From: G963674665 sp963674665 | Lineage (GTDB): Bacteria > Desulfobacterota > Desulfovibrionia > Desulfovibrionales > Desulfovibrionaceae | NCBI GenBank assembly: GCA_963674665.2 | Contig: CAXXPL010000011.1 | Span: 568,511 to 632,510 of the forward strand | Reading direction: 5' to 3' | DNA length: 64,000 nucleotides | Part shown: positions 9,564 through 18,058 of the stretch, piece by piece | Layout of the letters: each line of letters starts with the position of its first letter | Numbering within the stretch: the first letter of the stretch is position 1 | Made by a program: the position numbers and the translations under genes | Notes under the pieces: generated by a model | Told to the model about the DNA's origin: nothing | Database searches by the model: none | The model's input: only the letters and a program-made list of their open reading frames with translations

Positions 9564-9602
9564 TGGGGGAACCCCCTTTTTGTAATAAAGGGGGTTCCCC
9601 CA
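9564..9602 (+). terminator. Perfect 16-bp hairpin after livF (dispersed repeat family, copy 1)
   Basis: The left arm TGGGGGAACCCCCTTT (9564-9579) pairs perfectly with 9587-9602 across a 7-nt loop. Each arm is itself partly palindromic (GGGGGAACCCCC). It most likely ends the liv operon transcript. It belongs to the G-run hairpin family described in the findings. Confidence 0.6.
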
Positions 9603-9685
9603 AACCCCTTCCCCCAAAAATTCTTGATAAAGGGGAGAGGGAAAGAATAAACGTATAAATATTAAAAGTCTTGGGAAGGGGGGTC

Positions 9686-9722
9686 CGGGGGGAAACCTTT
9701 CCGCCAGAAAGGTTTCCCCCCG
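9686..9722 (+). repeat. Perfect 16-bp hairpin (repeat family, copy 2)
   Basis: CGGGGGGAAACCTTTC (9686-9701) pairs perfectly with 9707-9722, with loop CGCCA. It is preceded by a pyrimidine/purine block, TCTTGGGAAGGGGGGTC. It lies 45 bp before the paaK start, so it sits either in the leader of paaK or as a second terminator of liv. Confidence 0.6.
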
Positions 9723-9766
9723 AGGGCCTCAATCCCATCGCCTTTAGATATACAAGGGGAAGCGCA

Positions 9767-11065
9767 ATGTACTGGCAGCAGGATAACGAATGCATGGGCC
9801 GCGAGGAGCTGGAGCAACTGCAGCTCGAGCGTTTGCAGTCCACCATCAATCGCGTTTCCAGGAACGTTCCTCTCTATCGGGAGCGGTTCGAGACGCTGGA
9901 TATCGACGCCGAGGACTTCCACTCCCTGGAGGATGTGCGGCGCCTGCCCTTCACCTCCAAGCAGGACATCCGCGACAACTACCCCTATGGATTGTTCGCC
10001 GTGCCCCTCAGAGAGGTGGTCCGTTTGCAGTCCTCCTCCGGCACCACGGGCAAGCCCATCGTGGTGGGATATACGCAAAACGACATCAAACGCTGGTCCA
10101 ACCTGGCCGCCCGCGTGCTCTGCGCCGGGGGCGTCACCAAGGACGACGTGGTACAGATCGCTTTCGCCTACGGCCTGTTCACCGGCGGGTTCGGTCTGCA
10201 TTACGGGGCGGAGCGCCTCGGCGCCTCGGTCATCCCCAGCTCCAGCGGCAACGCCCGCAGACAGATTCATATCATGCAGGATTACCGCACCACGGCCCTG
10301 GTCTGCACTCCCAGCTATGCCTTGCATCTGGCCGACACCATGGACGAGCAGAACATCAATGTGAACGCGCTCTCACTGCGTTACGGACTGTTCGGGGGCG
10401 AGGCCTGGAGCGAGGCCATGCGCACGGAGATCCAGGAGCGGCTCAAGATCACGGCCACGGACAACTACGGAATCAGCGAAGTCATGGGGCCCGGTGTTGC
10501 CGGTGAGTGCCTGGAGCAAGGAGGGCTGCACGTCAACGAGGACCACTTCCTGTTCGAGATCATCGACCCTGACACCACCGAGCCCGTGGCTGACGGCGAA
10601 GTGGGAGAGCTGGTCATCACCACCCTCACCAAGGAGGCCTTCCCGGTGGTTCGCCTGCGCACCGGCGACCTCACCCGCCGCATCACCGCCCCTTGCGGTT
10701 GCGGCCGCACTTTCCACCGCATCTCCCGCGTGCTGGGGCGCTGCGACGACATGATCATCATCAAGGGTGTCAATGTCTTTCCCTCGCAGGTGGAAGAGGT
10801 GCTCATGCAGGTGGAGGGCGCGGAGCCCCACTACCAGATAGTTGTGGAGCGCGAACAGAACCTGGACAAGGCCACGGTGCTGGTGGAAGCCACAGAAGCC
10901 TTTCTGTTCGACCAGATGAGCAAGAGCCAGGAACTCATAGAACGCATCGAACGCCGCCTTACCTCGGCACTGGGCGTGCACCTGGACGTGAAACTGGTGG
11001 AAAGCAAGAGTCTGGAGCGTAGCGAAGGCAAGGCCCATCGCGTGGTGGACAAGCGCCAATATTGA
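9767..11065 (+). CDS. paaK: Phenylacetate-CoA ligase family AMP-forming enzyme
   Basis: This 432-residue enzyme activates an aryl acid with ATP to the adenylate and then the CoA thioester. Length and motifs fit PaaK: the ATP/AMP motif SSSGTTGKPIVVGYT, YGLFTGGFGLHYGAE, NYGISEVMGPGV and the C-terminal DDMIIIKGVNVFPSQVEEVL. ATG 9767 is preferred because AAGGGGA lies 7 nt upstream; a longer reading frame would run into hairpin copy 2. In sulfate reducers such enzymes often handle arylacetates from aromatic amino acids, which fits its place next to an amino-acid importer. The exact substrate is unknown. Confidence 0.85.
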   Translation: MYWQQDNECMGREELEQLQLERLQSTINRVSRNVPLYRERFETLDIDAEDFHSLEDVRRLPFTSKQDIRDNYPYGLFAVPLREVVRLQSSSGTTGKPIVVGYTQNDIKRWSNLAARVLCAGGVTKDDVVQIAFAYGLFTGGFGLHYGAERLGASVIPSSSGNARRQIHIMQDYRTTALVCTPSYALHLADTMDEQNINVNALSLRYGLFGGEAWSEAMRTEIQERLKITATDNYGISEVMGPGVAGECLEQGGLHVNEDHFLFEIIDPDTTEPVADGEVGELVITTLTKEAFPVVRLRTGDLTRRITAPCGCGRTFHRISRVLGRCDDMIIIKGVNVFPSQVEEVLMQVEGAEPHYQIVVEREQNLDKATVLVEATEAFLFDQMSKSQELIERIERRLTSALGVHLDVKLVESKSLERSEGKAHRVVDKRQY

Positions 11066-11087
11066 TCGAGGAGAGTACAGATTTTCC

Positions 11088-11124
11088 CGGGGGAGGAACT
11101 TTTTGGAGAAAGTTTCTCCCCCCG
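11088..11124 (+). terminator. G-run hairpin after paaK (repeat family, copy 3)
   Basis: CGGGGG-AGGAACTTT pairs with AAAGTTTCTCCCCCCG across a short loop with one bulge. It is followed by ACCCCCTCTTCAAAAACTTC, a tail also seen after copies 1 and 6. It lies 22 bp after the paaK stop and probably ends that transcript. Confidence 0.55.
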
Positions 11125-11212
11125 ACCCCCTCTTCAAAAACTTCTCATGAGTTATGGTGTTCCCGAGTCAGGGCACACTCTTCCGGCAAGTTTAGCTCAA
11201 GAAGATAAAGCG

Positions 11213-12073
11213 TTAGAAATTCCCGGCCAGGCCGCCGGAGGCATGGACATCGCGTTCTGACAGCGCGTGGTCCTTGCTTCCCAGCTTTTGCGTGACCGCG
11301 AAGCCGTTGTGCAGCACTTCATCCAACTCGTGATCCGGAAGGTTGAGCCTTGTCTGCAGCTCCTCGAGGGAGTCCACGGGGTCGAACAGGGGGTAGTCCG
11401 ATCCGAAGAGGACGAGTTCGCGGGGGTGTCTGTTCCAAATGGTCCGCAAGGTGACGTCATCCAAGAAGGGCAGGCTGCTGGATGTGTCGATGTAGACCTG
11501 CTTGCCGATGAGCGCCTCCATGGACGCGTTCCATTGCTGGAATCCACCCAGGTGCGCGGCGATGAATCTGGCTCTGGGGAAGTTCTTCATCAGCTTTGCC
11601 ATCTTGAAGGGGCAGGATGGATTCTTTTCCGGGGGCAGCCTGTCGCCCACGTGAAAGATGAGAAAAAAGCGGTCCTGCGCCTCCTCGATGATGGGCATGA
11701 GCTTGGGCGAGTCCATCCAGAAGCTCTGGAACTCCGGATGAAATTTCAACCCCTTGATACCCGCGGCCTCCAGGCGGTCCAATTCCTTTTCCCAGTCCTC
11801 GTAGTCCGGGTGCAGGGTGCCGTAGCCGTTGACCTCGGGGTATTGGGCATGGATGCTCATGATCCAGTTGTTGGCCGGGATAACCTGGGCAGGCGCGGTG
11901 GCGGCGCAGAAAACAACTATCTCGTCGATTCCGGCGGCGCGCTCCCGCTCCAAGAGGTGTTCAATGGTGCCGATTCCCGCGGGCTTCACTCCGTAGTGGT
12001 CATGGAGCTGCGCAACGACCTTGTGAGCTATTTTGGGGTGCAAAGCGTGTGTATGTACATCGATGCCTGTCAT
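11213..12073 (-). CDS. Amidohydrolase-2 family metal-dependent hydrolase
   Basis: This 286-residue TIM-barrel protein belongs to the amidohydrolase-related family PF04909. It shows the metal site HTH after the first strand (GIDVHTHALHP), GLKFHPEFQ, FIAAHLGG and the catalytic Asp in VLFGSDYP. Such enzymes include decarboxylases and hydrolases of aromatic or cyclic carboxylates; the substrate here is not evident. The start at 12073 (MTGIDVHTH) is preferred over an extension of 19 residues, because family members begin directly at the HxH strand. It runs convergent to paaK and lies downstream of acyl-CoA ligase 2. Confidence 0.75.
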   Translation of the reverse strand: MTGIDVHTHALHPKIAHKVVAQLHDHYGVKPAGIGTIEHLLERERAAGIDEIVVFCAATAPAQVIPANNWIMSIHAQYPEVNGYGTLHPDYEDWEKELDRLEAAGIKGLKFHPEFQSFWMDSPKLMPIIEEAQDRFFLIFHVGDRLPPEKNPSCPFKMAKLMKNFPRARFIAAHLGGFQQWNASMEALIGKQVYIDTSSSLPFLDDVTLRTIWNRHPRELVLFGSDYPLFDPVDSLEELQTRLNLPDHELDEVLHNGFAVTQKLGSKDHALSERDVHASGGLAGNF

Positions 12074-12418
12074 TGTCAGTGGTCCGGTTGAATGGTGAAT
12101 ACGAAAAAGCAAAGCCGCATGAGCTGTCAAATGGCCATGTCTTGCCCAAGGCGTATAGGCCTTAAATGTGGCGAAAAAATGACTGTTGGCAGGATTGGTT
12201 GCGATTTATGGCGTGGCAGGCTTTGCGAAGCTCCCTGTGAGAGTCGTGTTGTGATGATGGTGAACTGATCAATTGATACAAATTTAATACGTTGATCCGG
12301 AAATGAAAAGGGTTGAGATAAAAGAAAGTGATAGTCTGTAATATCAGATGATTGGGCATTATGGAGGGGGGGAGAATCACGGATGGGGAAAAATATGAAA
12401 ATCTCAGGGAGGGAAAAG
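12074..12418. other. Non-coding gap upstream of the amidohydrolase gene
   Basis: This stretch is more AT-rich than its surroundings. Apart from the repeat-family hairpin that starts at 12419, no coding potential with a credible ribosome site is visible. It must hold the promoter of the minus-strand amidohydrolase gene, but no convincing -35/-10 pair stands out. Confidence 0.4.
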
Positions 12419-12455
12419 CCGGGGTGAATCCTTTGCGAAAAAGGGTTCACCCCGG
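12419..12455 (-). terminator. G-run hairpin after acyl-CoA ligase 2 (repeat family, copy 4)
   Basis: CCGGGGTGAATCCTTT (12419-12434) pairs with AAAGGGTTCACCCCGG (12440-12455) with one G-U pair. It lies 23 bp beyond the stop of the minus-strand ligase gene, where a terminator is expected. Confidence 0.6.
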
Positions 12456-12477
12456 AAAGCATTACCAGCTGATTATC

Positions 12478-14115
12478 TTACTTTAGGTCACGTTCGCGGA
12501 TCTCGGCGCGTTTGATCTTGCCGGAGATGGTCTTGGGCAGTTCGGCAACGTAGTCCACCACGCGCGGGTATTTGTAGGGCGCGGTGACCTTTTTCACATG
12601 GCTCTGGATGTCCTTGGTGAGCTCCGCAGAGGGCTCGAATCCGACGGCCAGCACGATGGTGGCCTTGACCAGCTGCCCCCTGTCCGGGTCCGGGATGCCG
12701 GTGACAGCGGCTTCCACAACCGCGGGGTGGGAGACCAGGGCGCTTTCCACCTCAAAGGGGCCGATGCGGTAGCCCGAGCTCTTGATCAGGTCGTCCACCC
12801 GCCCCAGGAACCAGATATATCCGTCCTCGTCTATCCAGGCCTTGTCGCCGGTGTGGTAGTAGCCGTCGTGGAGCACGTTGGCGGTGCGGTCGGGTTCGTC
12901 GATGTACTGTGTGAACAGCCCCATGGGGGAACTGTCCAACTTGATGCAGATTTCGCCTTCCTCACCGGTGGCGCAGGGGTTGCCCTCCATGTCCAGGAGT
13001 TTGATGTCCCACCCCGGGGAGGGTTTGCCGATGGAGCCGGCCTTGGGTTCCATGAACGAGTAGGTGGCGATCTGCAGGGTGGTCTCGGTCTGTCCGTACC
13101 CCTCATAGATGGGCAGTCCGGTGGCCTTTTTCCACTCGTGGAACACGCTGTCGTTGAGCAGCTCTCCGGCAGTGGTGCAGTGCCGTAGACAGGAGAGGTC
13201 GTACTTGGAGAGGTCCTGGCGGATCAGGAAGCGGTACACGGTCGGGGGGGCGCAGAAAGTGGTGACCCTGTTGGCGGCCATGACCTCGAGCAGGGCCGCG
13301 GGATCGAACTTGCCCCTGAAATCGTAGACAAAGACCGAGGCGCCGGCCATCCACTGACCGTACATCTTGCCCCACACGGCCTTGCCCCACCCGGTGTCGG
13401 CCACGGTGAGGTGCAGGTCGCCGGGCTCCAGGTCGTGCCAGTACACGCCGGTGGTGTAGTGCCCCAGTGCGTAGAGGTGGGTATGCTCAACCATCTTCGG
13501 GGGGCCTGTGGTGCCGGAGGTGAAGTAGATGAGCAGGGTGTCGTCGCCCCCTGCCGTGTCCTCGGTGCGGGGGTAGTCCGGGGAGGCAAGGGCCATGAGG
13601 GTCTCGTAAGACTTCCATCCCGTAAGCAGAGGGGCGGGACCGGCCTGGATCAGGCAGTTCAGGTCCGGGCACTCCTCGCGGGCCTGTTGCACGCGGTCTG
13701 CCACCGAGTCCTCGGCGATGACAGCTTTGATCTTGCCGGAGGTCACGCGGTAGACAATGTCCTTGGGCGTAAGCAAGTTGGGGGAGGGCACTGCCACGGC
13801 GCCCATGCGGTGCAGGGCCAGCATGGCCACCCAGAACTCCACCCTGCGGTAGAGGATGAGCATGACCCTGTCGCCCTTGCCGATGCCTTCTGCCTTCAGG
13901 GCGTTGGCCAGCTTGCAGGATGCCTCCTGCAGCCACTTCATGGGGTATTCCCGGCGCACGTTGTCCGGACCCACATGCACGATGGCGGCCATGTCGGGCT
14001 GTTTTTCGGCCATGGCGTCGATGACGTCATAGGCGAAGTTGAAGTTCTCTATGGGAGCGACATTGAATACTTCCAGGAAATTCTCATAGCTCGTGGGTTT
14101 GAGCTTGGTGAACAT
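12478..14115 (-). CDS. Acyl-CoA synthetase, medium-chain/benzoate-CoA-ligase-like (AMP-forming)
   Basis: This 545-residue adenylate-forming enzyme has the P-loop YFTSGTTGPPKMVEHT, the A5 motif YEGYGQTETT, the A7/A8 region YHTGDKAWIDEDG...SSGYRIGPFEVESAL and the C-terminal Lys in KTISGKIKRAEIR. The pattern resembles ACSM/medium-chain acyl-CoA synthetases, which form acyl-CoA from C4-C12 or aryl acids. It follows the XRE/cupin regulator gene by 39 bp on the same strand and is followed by hairpin copy 4. Substrate specificity cannot be read from sequence. Confidence 0.85.
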   Translation of the reverse strand: MFTKLKPTSYENFLEVFNVAPIENFNFAYDVIDAMAEKQPDMAAIVHVGPDNVRREYPMKWLQEASCKLANALKAEGIGKGDRVMLILYRRVEFWVAMLALHRMGAVAVPSPNLLTPKDIVYRVTSGKIKAVIAEDSVADRVQQAREECPDLNCLIQAGPAPLLTGWKSYETLMALASPDYPRTEDTAGGDDTLLIYFTSGTTGPPKMVEHTHLYALGHYTTGVYWHDLEPGDLHLTVADTGWGKAVWGKMYGQWMAGASVFVYDFRGKFDPAALLEVMAANRVTTFCAPPTVYRFLIRQDLSKYDLSCLRHCTTAGELLNDSVFHEWKKATGLPIYEGYGQTETTLQIATYSFMEPKAGSIGKPSPGWDIKLLDMEGNPCATGEEGEICIKLDSSPMGLFTQYIDEPDRTANVLHDGYYHTGDKAWIDEDGYIWFLGRVDDLIKSSGYRIGPFEVESALVSHPAVVEAAVTGIPDPDRGQLVKATIVLAVGFEPSAELTKDIQSHVKKVTAPYKYPRVVDYVAELPKTISGKIKRAEIRERDLK

Positions 14116-14154
14116 GGTTTCCCTTCCTTTGGCTCTTGAACAGCGTCAGTGGCG

Positions 14155-14712
14155 TTACATGATCACGTCGAGGAATAGTGCATCCTTGCCGTCCAGCCCG
14201 CGCAAAGCGTGGGGAGTGACGGAGCTGAAATACAGGCAGTCGCCTGGCTCCATGATCTCGACGTTTTTGTCCAGACGGACTTCCAGACGTCCTTCCAGAA
14301 TGAAGATGAACTCCTGCCCGTTGTGCGTGTTGAAGTTGAGCTGGGATTCGTCCTTCGGGGGCACGCGGACCAGGAAGGGTTCCATGTGCCGGCCCACGAA
14401 TTTGTAGGCCAGGCTCTTGTAGTCATAGTCCTTGCGCCGCTCCACCGAGAGTCCCTTGTCCTTTTTCACCAGGCAGTAGGAGTGCAGGTGGGCTTCGCCG
14501 CCGGAGAGGATCTCTGTGAGGTCCACGCCGCACACCCGTGCCACGTCCACGAGATAGCTGACGGGAATCTCGGTGGCGCCGGACTCGTAGGCGGTTACCT
14601 GTTGCGGGGGGATGCCGGTCTTTTTCGCGAGTTCCTCGATGGTCAGGTCCACGGCCTCACGCAGCCCCCTGAGTCGGGGAGCGATTTCCTTGTATGCATG
14701 CTCCGGTGTCAT
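14155..14712 (-). CDS. XRE-family HTH-cupin transcriptional regulator (second copy)
   Basis: This 185-residue protein has an N-terminal helix-turn-helix (residues about 13-68, with LTIEELAKKTGIPPQQVTAYE) and a C-terminal cupin (about 110-180, with NTHNGQEFIFILEGRLEVRL and MEPGDCLYFSS). This HTH-cupin layout is typical of local regulators whose cupin senses a small ligand. It sits 47 bp after acyl-CoA ligase 1 and 39 bp before acyl-CoA ligase 2, so it probably controls the ligase that follows. Related in layout to the regulator at 16542-17108. Confidence 0.85.
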   Translation of the reverse strand: MTPEHAYKEIAPRLRGLREAVDLTIEELAKKTGIPPQQVTAYESGATEIPVSYLVDVARVCGVDLTEILSGGEAHLHSYCLVKKDKGLSVERRKDYDYKSLAYKFVGRHMEPFLVRVPPKDESQLNFNTHNGQEFIFILEGRLEVRLDKNVEIMEPGDCLYFSSVTPHALRGLDGKDALFLDVIM

Positions 14713-14759
14713 TACGGCCTCCTGTGAAGAAGTGTTGCCGGGCTGGCGGTATGCCGACG

Positions 14760-16400
14760 CTACGCGTCCGGAAAGAGTTCAGCTGCCATTTCACGCAGTT
14801 TGTATTTCTGTACCTTGCCGCTGGCGGTCATGGGGTACTCGTTCAGGATGTGGATGTATTTTGGGATCTTGTGCCAGGCGATCTGCCCCCGGCAGTAATC
14901 TCGCACGTCTTCCAGGGCGATCTCCGAGCCCTCCTTGGGCACGATGAAGGCGCCGACCTCCTCGCCGTACTTCCTGCTGGGCACGCCGGCCACCTGCACG
15001 TCGGAGATGCCGGGCATGTTGTACAGGAACTCCTCGATCTCGCGGGGGTAGATGTTTTCGCCGCCGCGGATGATCATGTCCTTAAGGCGGCCGGTGATGG
15101 CCACGAACCCTTCCTCGTCCATGACGCCGAGGTCGCCCGAGTGCAGCCAGCCCTCGCTGTCGATGGCCTTGGCCGTGGCTTCGGGCATGTTGTAATAGCC
15201 TTTCATGGTGTTGTAGCCCCTGCAGCAGACCTCGCCCTGTACGCCCGGGGCGACCTCCTCGTTGGTCTCCGGGTCCACGATCCTGACCTCGATCTCTGGC
15301 ATTGCCTGGCCCACGCTCTCGGTGCGGCGGCGAATATCGTCGTGGATGCGGGTCTGGGTCATCACAGGGGAGCCCTCGGTGAGCCCGTAGCAGATGGTGA
15401 CGTCGGTCATGTGCATCTTTTCCATGACCTGGCGCATCACCAGGATGGGGCAGGGGGAGCCGGCCATGATGCCCGTGCGCAGGGACGTGTACTCGAACTT
15501 GTCGAAGAGATCATGCTCGAGCACGGCGATGAACATTGTGGGCACTCCGTAGAGCGCGGTGCAACGCTCCTTCTCAACCGCGCGCATAACGTCGATGGGC
15601 TTGAAGGTCTCGAGGATGACCATGGTCACGCCGTGGGTCACGGCGGCGAGCACGCCCAGGACGCAGCCAAAGCAGTGGAACAGGGGCACGGGGATGCACA
15701 GGCGCTCACCGCCTTTGAAAGCCTGGTTCTCGCCGATCCAGAAGCCGTTGTTGCCGATGTTGTAGTGCGTGAGCATGACGCCCTTGGGGAACCCGGTGGT
15801 GCCGGAGGTGTACTGCATGTTCACCACGTCTCCGGGGTCCAACTCGTCCTTGCGGGCCTGGAACTGCGCGTCAGTGACAACGGCGCTCATGGCCAGGACC
15901 TCGGGTACGGAGTACATGCCCCGGTGCTTTTCAGGCCCGAGGAAGAACACGCGTTTCAGGTGCGGAAAATCCTCGCTGTTGATATCGCCGCGAGCTCGGG
16001 TTTTGAGTTCGGGAACAAGCTCCTTGAGGGTGAGCACGTAGTCCGTGTCCCGGAACCCGTCCATGATGAAAATGTTCTCGCACTCGGACTGCTGCAGCAG
16101 GTATTTAAGCTCGTGCTTCTTGTAGTTGGTGTTCACGGTGAGCAGAATGGCGCCGATCTTGGCCGTGGCGAACTGCAGCACCACCCAGTAGGGGACGTTG
16201 GTGGCCCATATGGCGACCTTTTCGCCCCTCTTGATGCCCAGGGCCATGAGCCCCTTGGCCATTTGATCCACCAGCTCGTTGAATTCCTTGTACGTAAGCC
16301 GAAAGTCACGGTCCACATAGACCACGGCCTCGGTATCGGGATACTTATCAGTGGTTTCCTCCAGGATTTGCCCCAGAGTGAGATTGCGCAGTGCGGACAT
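14760..16400 (-). CDS. Fatty-acyl-CoA ligase (AMP-forming)
   Basis: This 546-residue enzyme activates a fatty or other acyl acid with ATP and CoA. Motifs: QYTSGTTGFPKGVMLTH (P-loop), YGLTEGSPV, WLHSGDLGVMDEEG, IIRGGENIYPREIEEFL and the C-terminal catalytic Lys in TASGKVQKYKLRE. It resembles FadD-like medium/long-chain ligases in the AMP-binding superfamily. It lies 141 bp after regulator 1 and before regulator 2. It is only distantly similar to the ligase at 12478-14115, so the pair is not a recent duplication. Confidence 0.85.
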   Translation of the reverse strand: MSALRNLTLGQILEETTDKYPDTEAVVYVDRDFRLTYKEFNELVDQMAKGLMALGIKRGEKVAIWATNVPYWVVLQFATAKIGAILLTVNTNYKKHELKYLLQQSECENIFIMDGFRDTDYVLTLKELVPELKTRARGDINSEDFPHLKRVFFLGPEKHRGMYSVPEVLAMSAVVTDAQFQARKDELDPGDVVNMQYTSGTTGFPKGVMLTHYNIGNNGFWIGENQAFKGGERLCIPVPLFHCFGCVLGVLAAVTHGVTMVILETFKPIDVMRAVEKERCTALYGVPTMFIAVLEHDLFDKFEYTSLRTGIMAGSPCPILVMRQVMEKMHMTDVTICYGLTEGSPVMTQTRIHDDIRRRTESVGQAMPEIEVRIVDPETNEEVAPGVQGEVCCRGYNTMKGYYNMPEATAKAIDSEGWLHSGDLGVMDEEGFVAITGRLKDMIIRGGENIYPREIEEFLYNMPGISDVQVAGVPSRKYGEEVGAFIVPKEGSEIALEDVRDYCRGQIAWHKIPKYIHILNEYPMTASGKVQKYKLREMAAELFPDA

Positions 16401-16541
16401 GAAGAGCTCCTCTCATGTGATGGTCGGCGGCATGTCTCGTAGTCCATGCCACTCTAGGCATTCCGTGAAGGGCGTGCCACTTCACGGATCGACGCATTTA
16501 TCGCGTCGTTTCCAGTCCCGACTCGTCAAATCGTCGCGAGT

Positions 16542-17108
16542 TTAAAAGGGAACGTAGACAACGGCGTGGATGGTGGCCTTTTCGCCCCCCGCGCAACCGA
16601 TATGATGGGGCACGATGGAGTTGTAGTACAGGCTGTCACCGGCTTCGAGCTCGTAGATCTCGGCGCCGTATGTGAGTTGTACCTTGCCTTTGACCACCAT
16701 GATGAACTCTTCGCCCTCGTGGGAGGACAGCTCCACCTTTTCGTCAGTGGGTGCGAGCTCGATGTAGAAGGGCTCCATGTGACGGTCCGCCTTGTTCTTG
16801 CCAAGGGAGTAGTATGCCTGAGCCGGATGGTTGCCCACGGACGCCTGCAGCTCGAATTCCTTTTCCCTGTCGGCGCGGCGCACTATGCAGGGGTCCTTGC
16901 TGTGCACGTCGTCGAGCATGGTTCCCAGGCGACACCCGAGGACACGCGAAATCTTTACCAGGGGGCCGAGGGAGGGCGTGGCCTGCCCTGACTCGATGGC
17001 CTCGAGAAGGCCCTTGTCGAGGCTTGTGCGCTCCACCATTTCCTCGATGGTGAGTTCACGTTCTTCCCGGAATTGTTTGATACGCGGACCTATCTTCTCG
17101 TTGGACAT
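16542..17108 (-). CDS. XRE-family HTH-cupin transcriptional regulator (first copy)
   Basis: This 188-residue protein has an N-terminal HTH (LTIEEMVERTSLDKGLLEAIE, residues about 18-70) and a C-terminal cupin (about 115-185, with SSHEGEEFIMVVKGKVQLTY and LEAGDSLYYNSIVPHHI). It is the first gene of a four-gene minus-strand run, regulator-ligase-regulator-ligase. A candidate promoter lies at 17196-17222. The cupin His residues are partly conserved, so ligand or metal binding is plausible but not certain. Confidence 0.85.
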   Translation of the reverse strand: MSNEKIGPRIKQFREERELTIEEMVERTSLDKGLLEAIESGQATPSLGPLVKISRVLGCRLGTMLDDVHSKDPCIVRRADREKEFELQASVGNHPAQAYYSLGKNKADRHMEPFYIELAPTDEKVELSSHEGEEFIMVVKGKVQLTYGAEIYELEAGDSLYYNSIVPHHIGCAGGEKATIHAVVYVPF

Positions 17109-17594
17109 GGTTCTCTCTCTTCCTCATTCTTTTGTTGTACTTCCGGACTAACCTGCCAAATCCTCACCGGTGTTGGTATTCAACGTGTCGCGGAACTTAT
17201 AGCAAGATGCAAAAGTGTGCAACTGAGAGTGGTTAGCTAGCCAACCAGGACAATATGCGAACATTGCCAAGGCTTTGAGAGATACGGCCTCGGGATGATT
17301 GTGTCCCTGGAGGATAGCGCGCCGGTATTCGGGAAGAATCAATCCAGGATGCGCTCCGTATTATTGTGGAGTTAACAAGTGGGTATTTTTTGCTGCAAAA
17401 ACGAGACGTATTCAGGTTCTGTGTTACTCAATGATACATTGCTGAGAAATAATAGTAAAGTGCATGCAGGGAAATTAATTACGTCACGCCACTTGCATTG
17501 AATCGAATATGATATATTTACTTACATGGCTGGAAGCATTTTTGTTGAGGATGATGTCAAGTTTTCATGAAAATACATTTCAAAGGAGTCTGCC
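17109..17594. other. Divergent intergenic region, AT-rich
   Basis: This 486-bp gap separates regulator 1 (minus) from the His-rich gene (plus). It holds a weak candidate minus-strand promoter (17196-17222) and a near-palindrome, GGTTAGCTAGCCAACC, at 17231-17246. The AAAGGAG ribosome site of the His-rich gene begins at 17582. The part from 17340 to 17580 is clearly AT-rich and must contain the plus-strand promoter; TATGAT at 17508 is a possible -10 without a good -35. Reading frames here look random. Confidence 0.4.
17196..17222 (-). promoter_or_regulatory. Candidate sigma-70 promoter upstream of XRE/cupin regulator 1
   Basis: On the minus strand TTGCAC and TATAAG are separated by 15 bp, which is short but within the known range. 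It lies about 90 bp before the regulator start. The imperfect palindrome GGTTAGCTAGCCAACC (17231-17246) sits just upstream and could be an operator for autoregulation. The evidence is weak. Confidence 0.3.
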
Positions 17595-17915
17595 ATGTGT
17601 GATAATTGCGGCTGCAATACTGCCAACGAAGCCCTGATTCACAGCCACGTCCATGACCACCAAGCCGGAGCGTTGCACGAGCATGAACATTCCCATGTGC
17701 ACGCGCATGTGCATGAGCACACCCATGCGGACGGAACCACTCACTCCCATGAGCATGCCCACGAGCACAGCCATGCCCATGCCCATGGCCATGACCACGG
17801 TCATACCCATGGCGATTCTCACCAGCACGCCCATGAACACGATCACGGTGCGCACAGCCATGACGCCGAGCACGCCCACAAGGGTGAGGGTAAGCACGAT
17901 CACAATCACGGTTGA
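17595..17915 (+). CDS. Histidine-rich metal-binding protein with HypB-like N-terminus
   Basis: This is a 106-residue protein of which about 37 residues are His, in HxHx runs (HEHEHSHVHAHVHEH). It begins MCDNCGCN, the CxxCGC motif that starts nickel GTPases HypB. In some HypB proteins, such as those of rhizobia, this motif is followed by a His-rich stretch and then the GTPase domain. Here the protein ends after the His region and no GTPase motif follows in any frame. It is therefore a free-standing nickel (or zinc/cobalt) storage or chaperone protein. A perfect ribosome site (AAAGGAG, 7 nt before ATG) supports expression. A terminator lies at 18024-18047. Confidence 0.8.
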   Translation: MCDNCGCNTANEALIHSHVHDHQAGALHEHEHSHVHAHVHEHTHADGTTHSHEHAHEHSHAHAHGHDHGHTHGDSHQHAHEHDHGAHSHDAEHAHKGEGKHDHNHG

Positions 17916-18023
17916 TCGCATTTCCAGGGAAGTGAACCGCGAGGGGGGGCCTTCACAAAAAGGGGTATGCTGATTGCCCCGGTGTGGACCGGACAGAGTC
18001 CCAGATACAGTGTGAGATAACTG

Positions 18024-18047
18024 AAGCCGCGACACAGGTCGCGGCTT
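18024..18047 (+). terminator. Intrinsic terminator, target of the group II intron
   Basis: AAGCCGCGAC / GTCGCGGCTT form a perfect 10-bp stem with loop ACAG, followed by TCTCGCGTTT. It lies about 110 bp after the His-rich gene. The intron begins 11 nt after the stem, and insertion just downstream of a terminator stem is the hallmark of group IIC introns. Confidence 0.75.
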
Positions 18048-18058
18048 TCTCGCGTTTG

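Noticed and set aside
14694..16442. Long plus-strand frame opposite the fatty-acyl-CoA ligase
   Set aside because: It lies entirely antisense to a full-length AMP-binding enzyme with all motifs.
17148..17342. 64-codon minus-strand frame
   Set aside because: No ribosome site, no similarity, and it covers the likely regulator promoter.
17653..17973. Alternative Met/Pro/Thr-rich frame over the His-rich gene
   Set aside because: The His-rich frame has the ribosome site and the CxxCGC start; the other is a by-product of CAT/CAC repeats.
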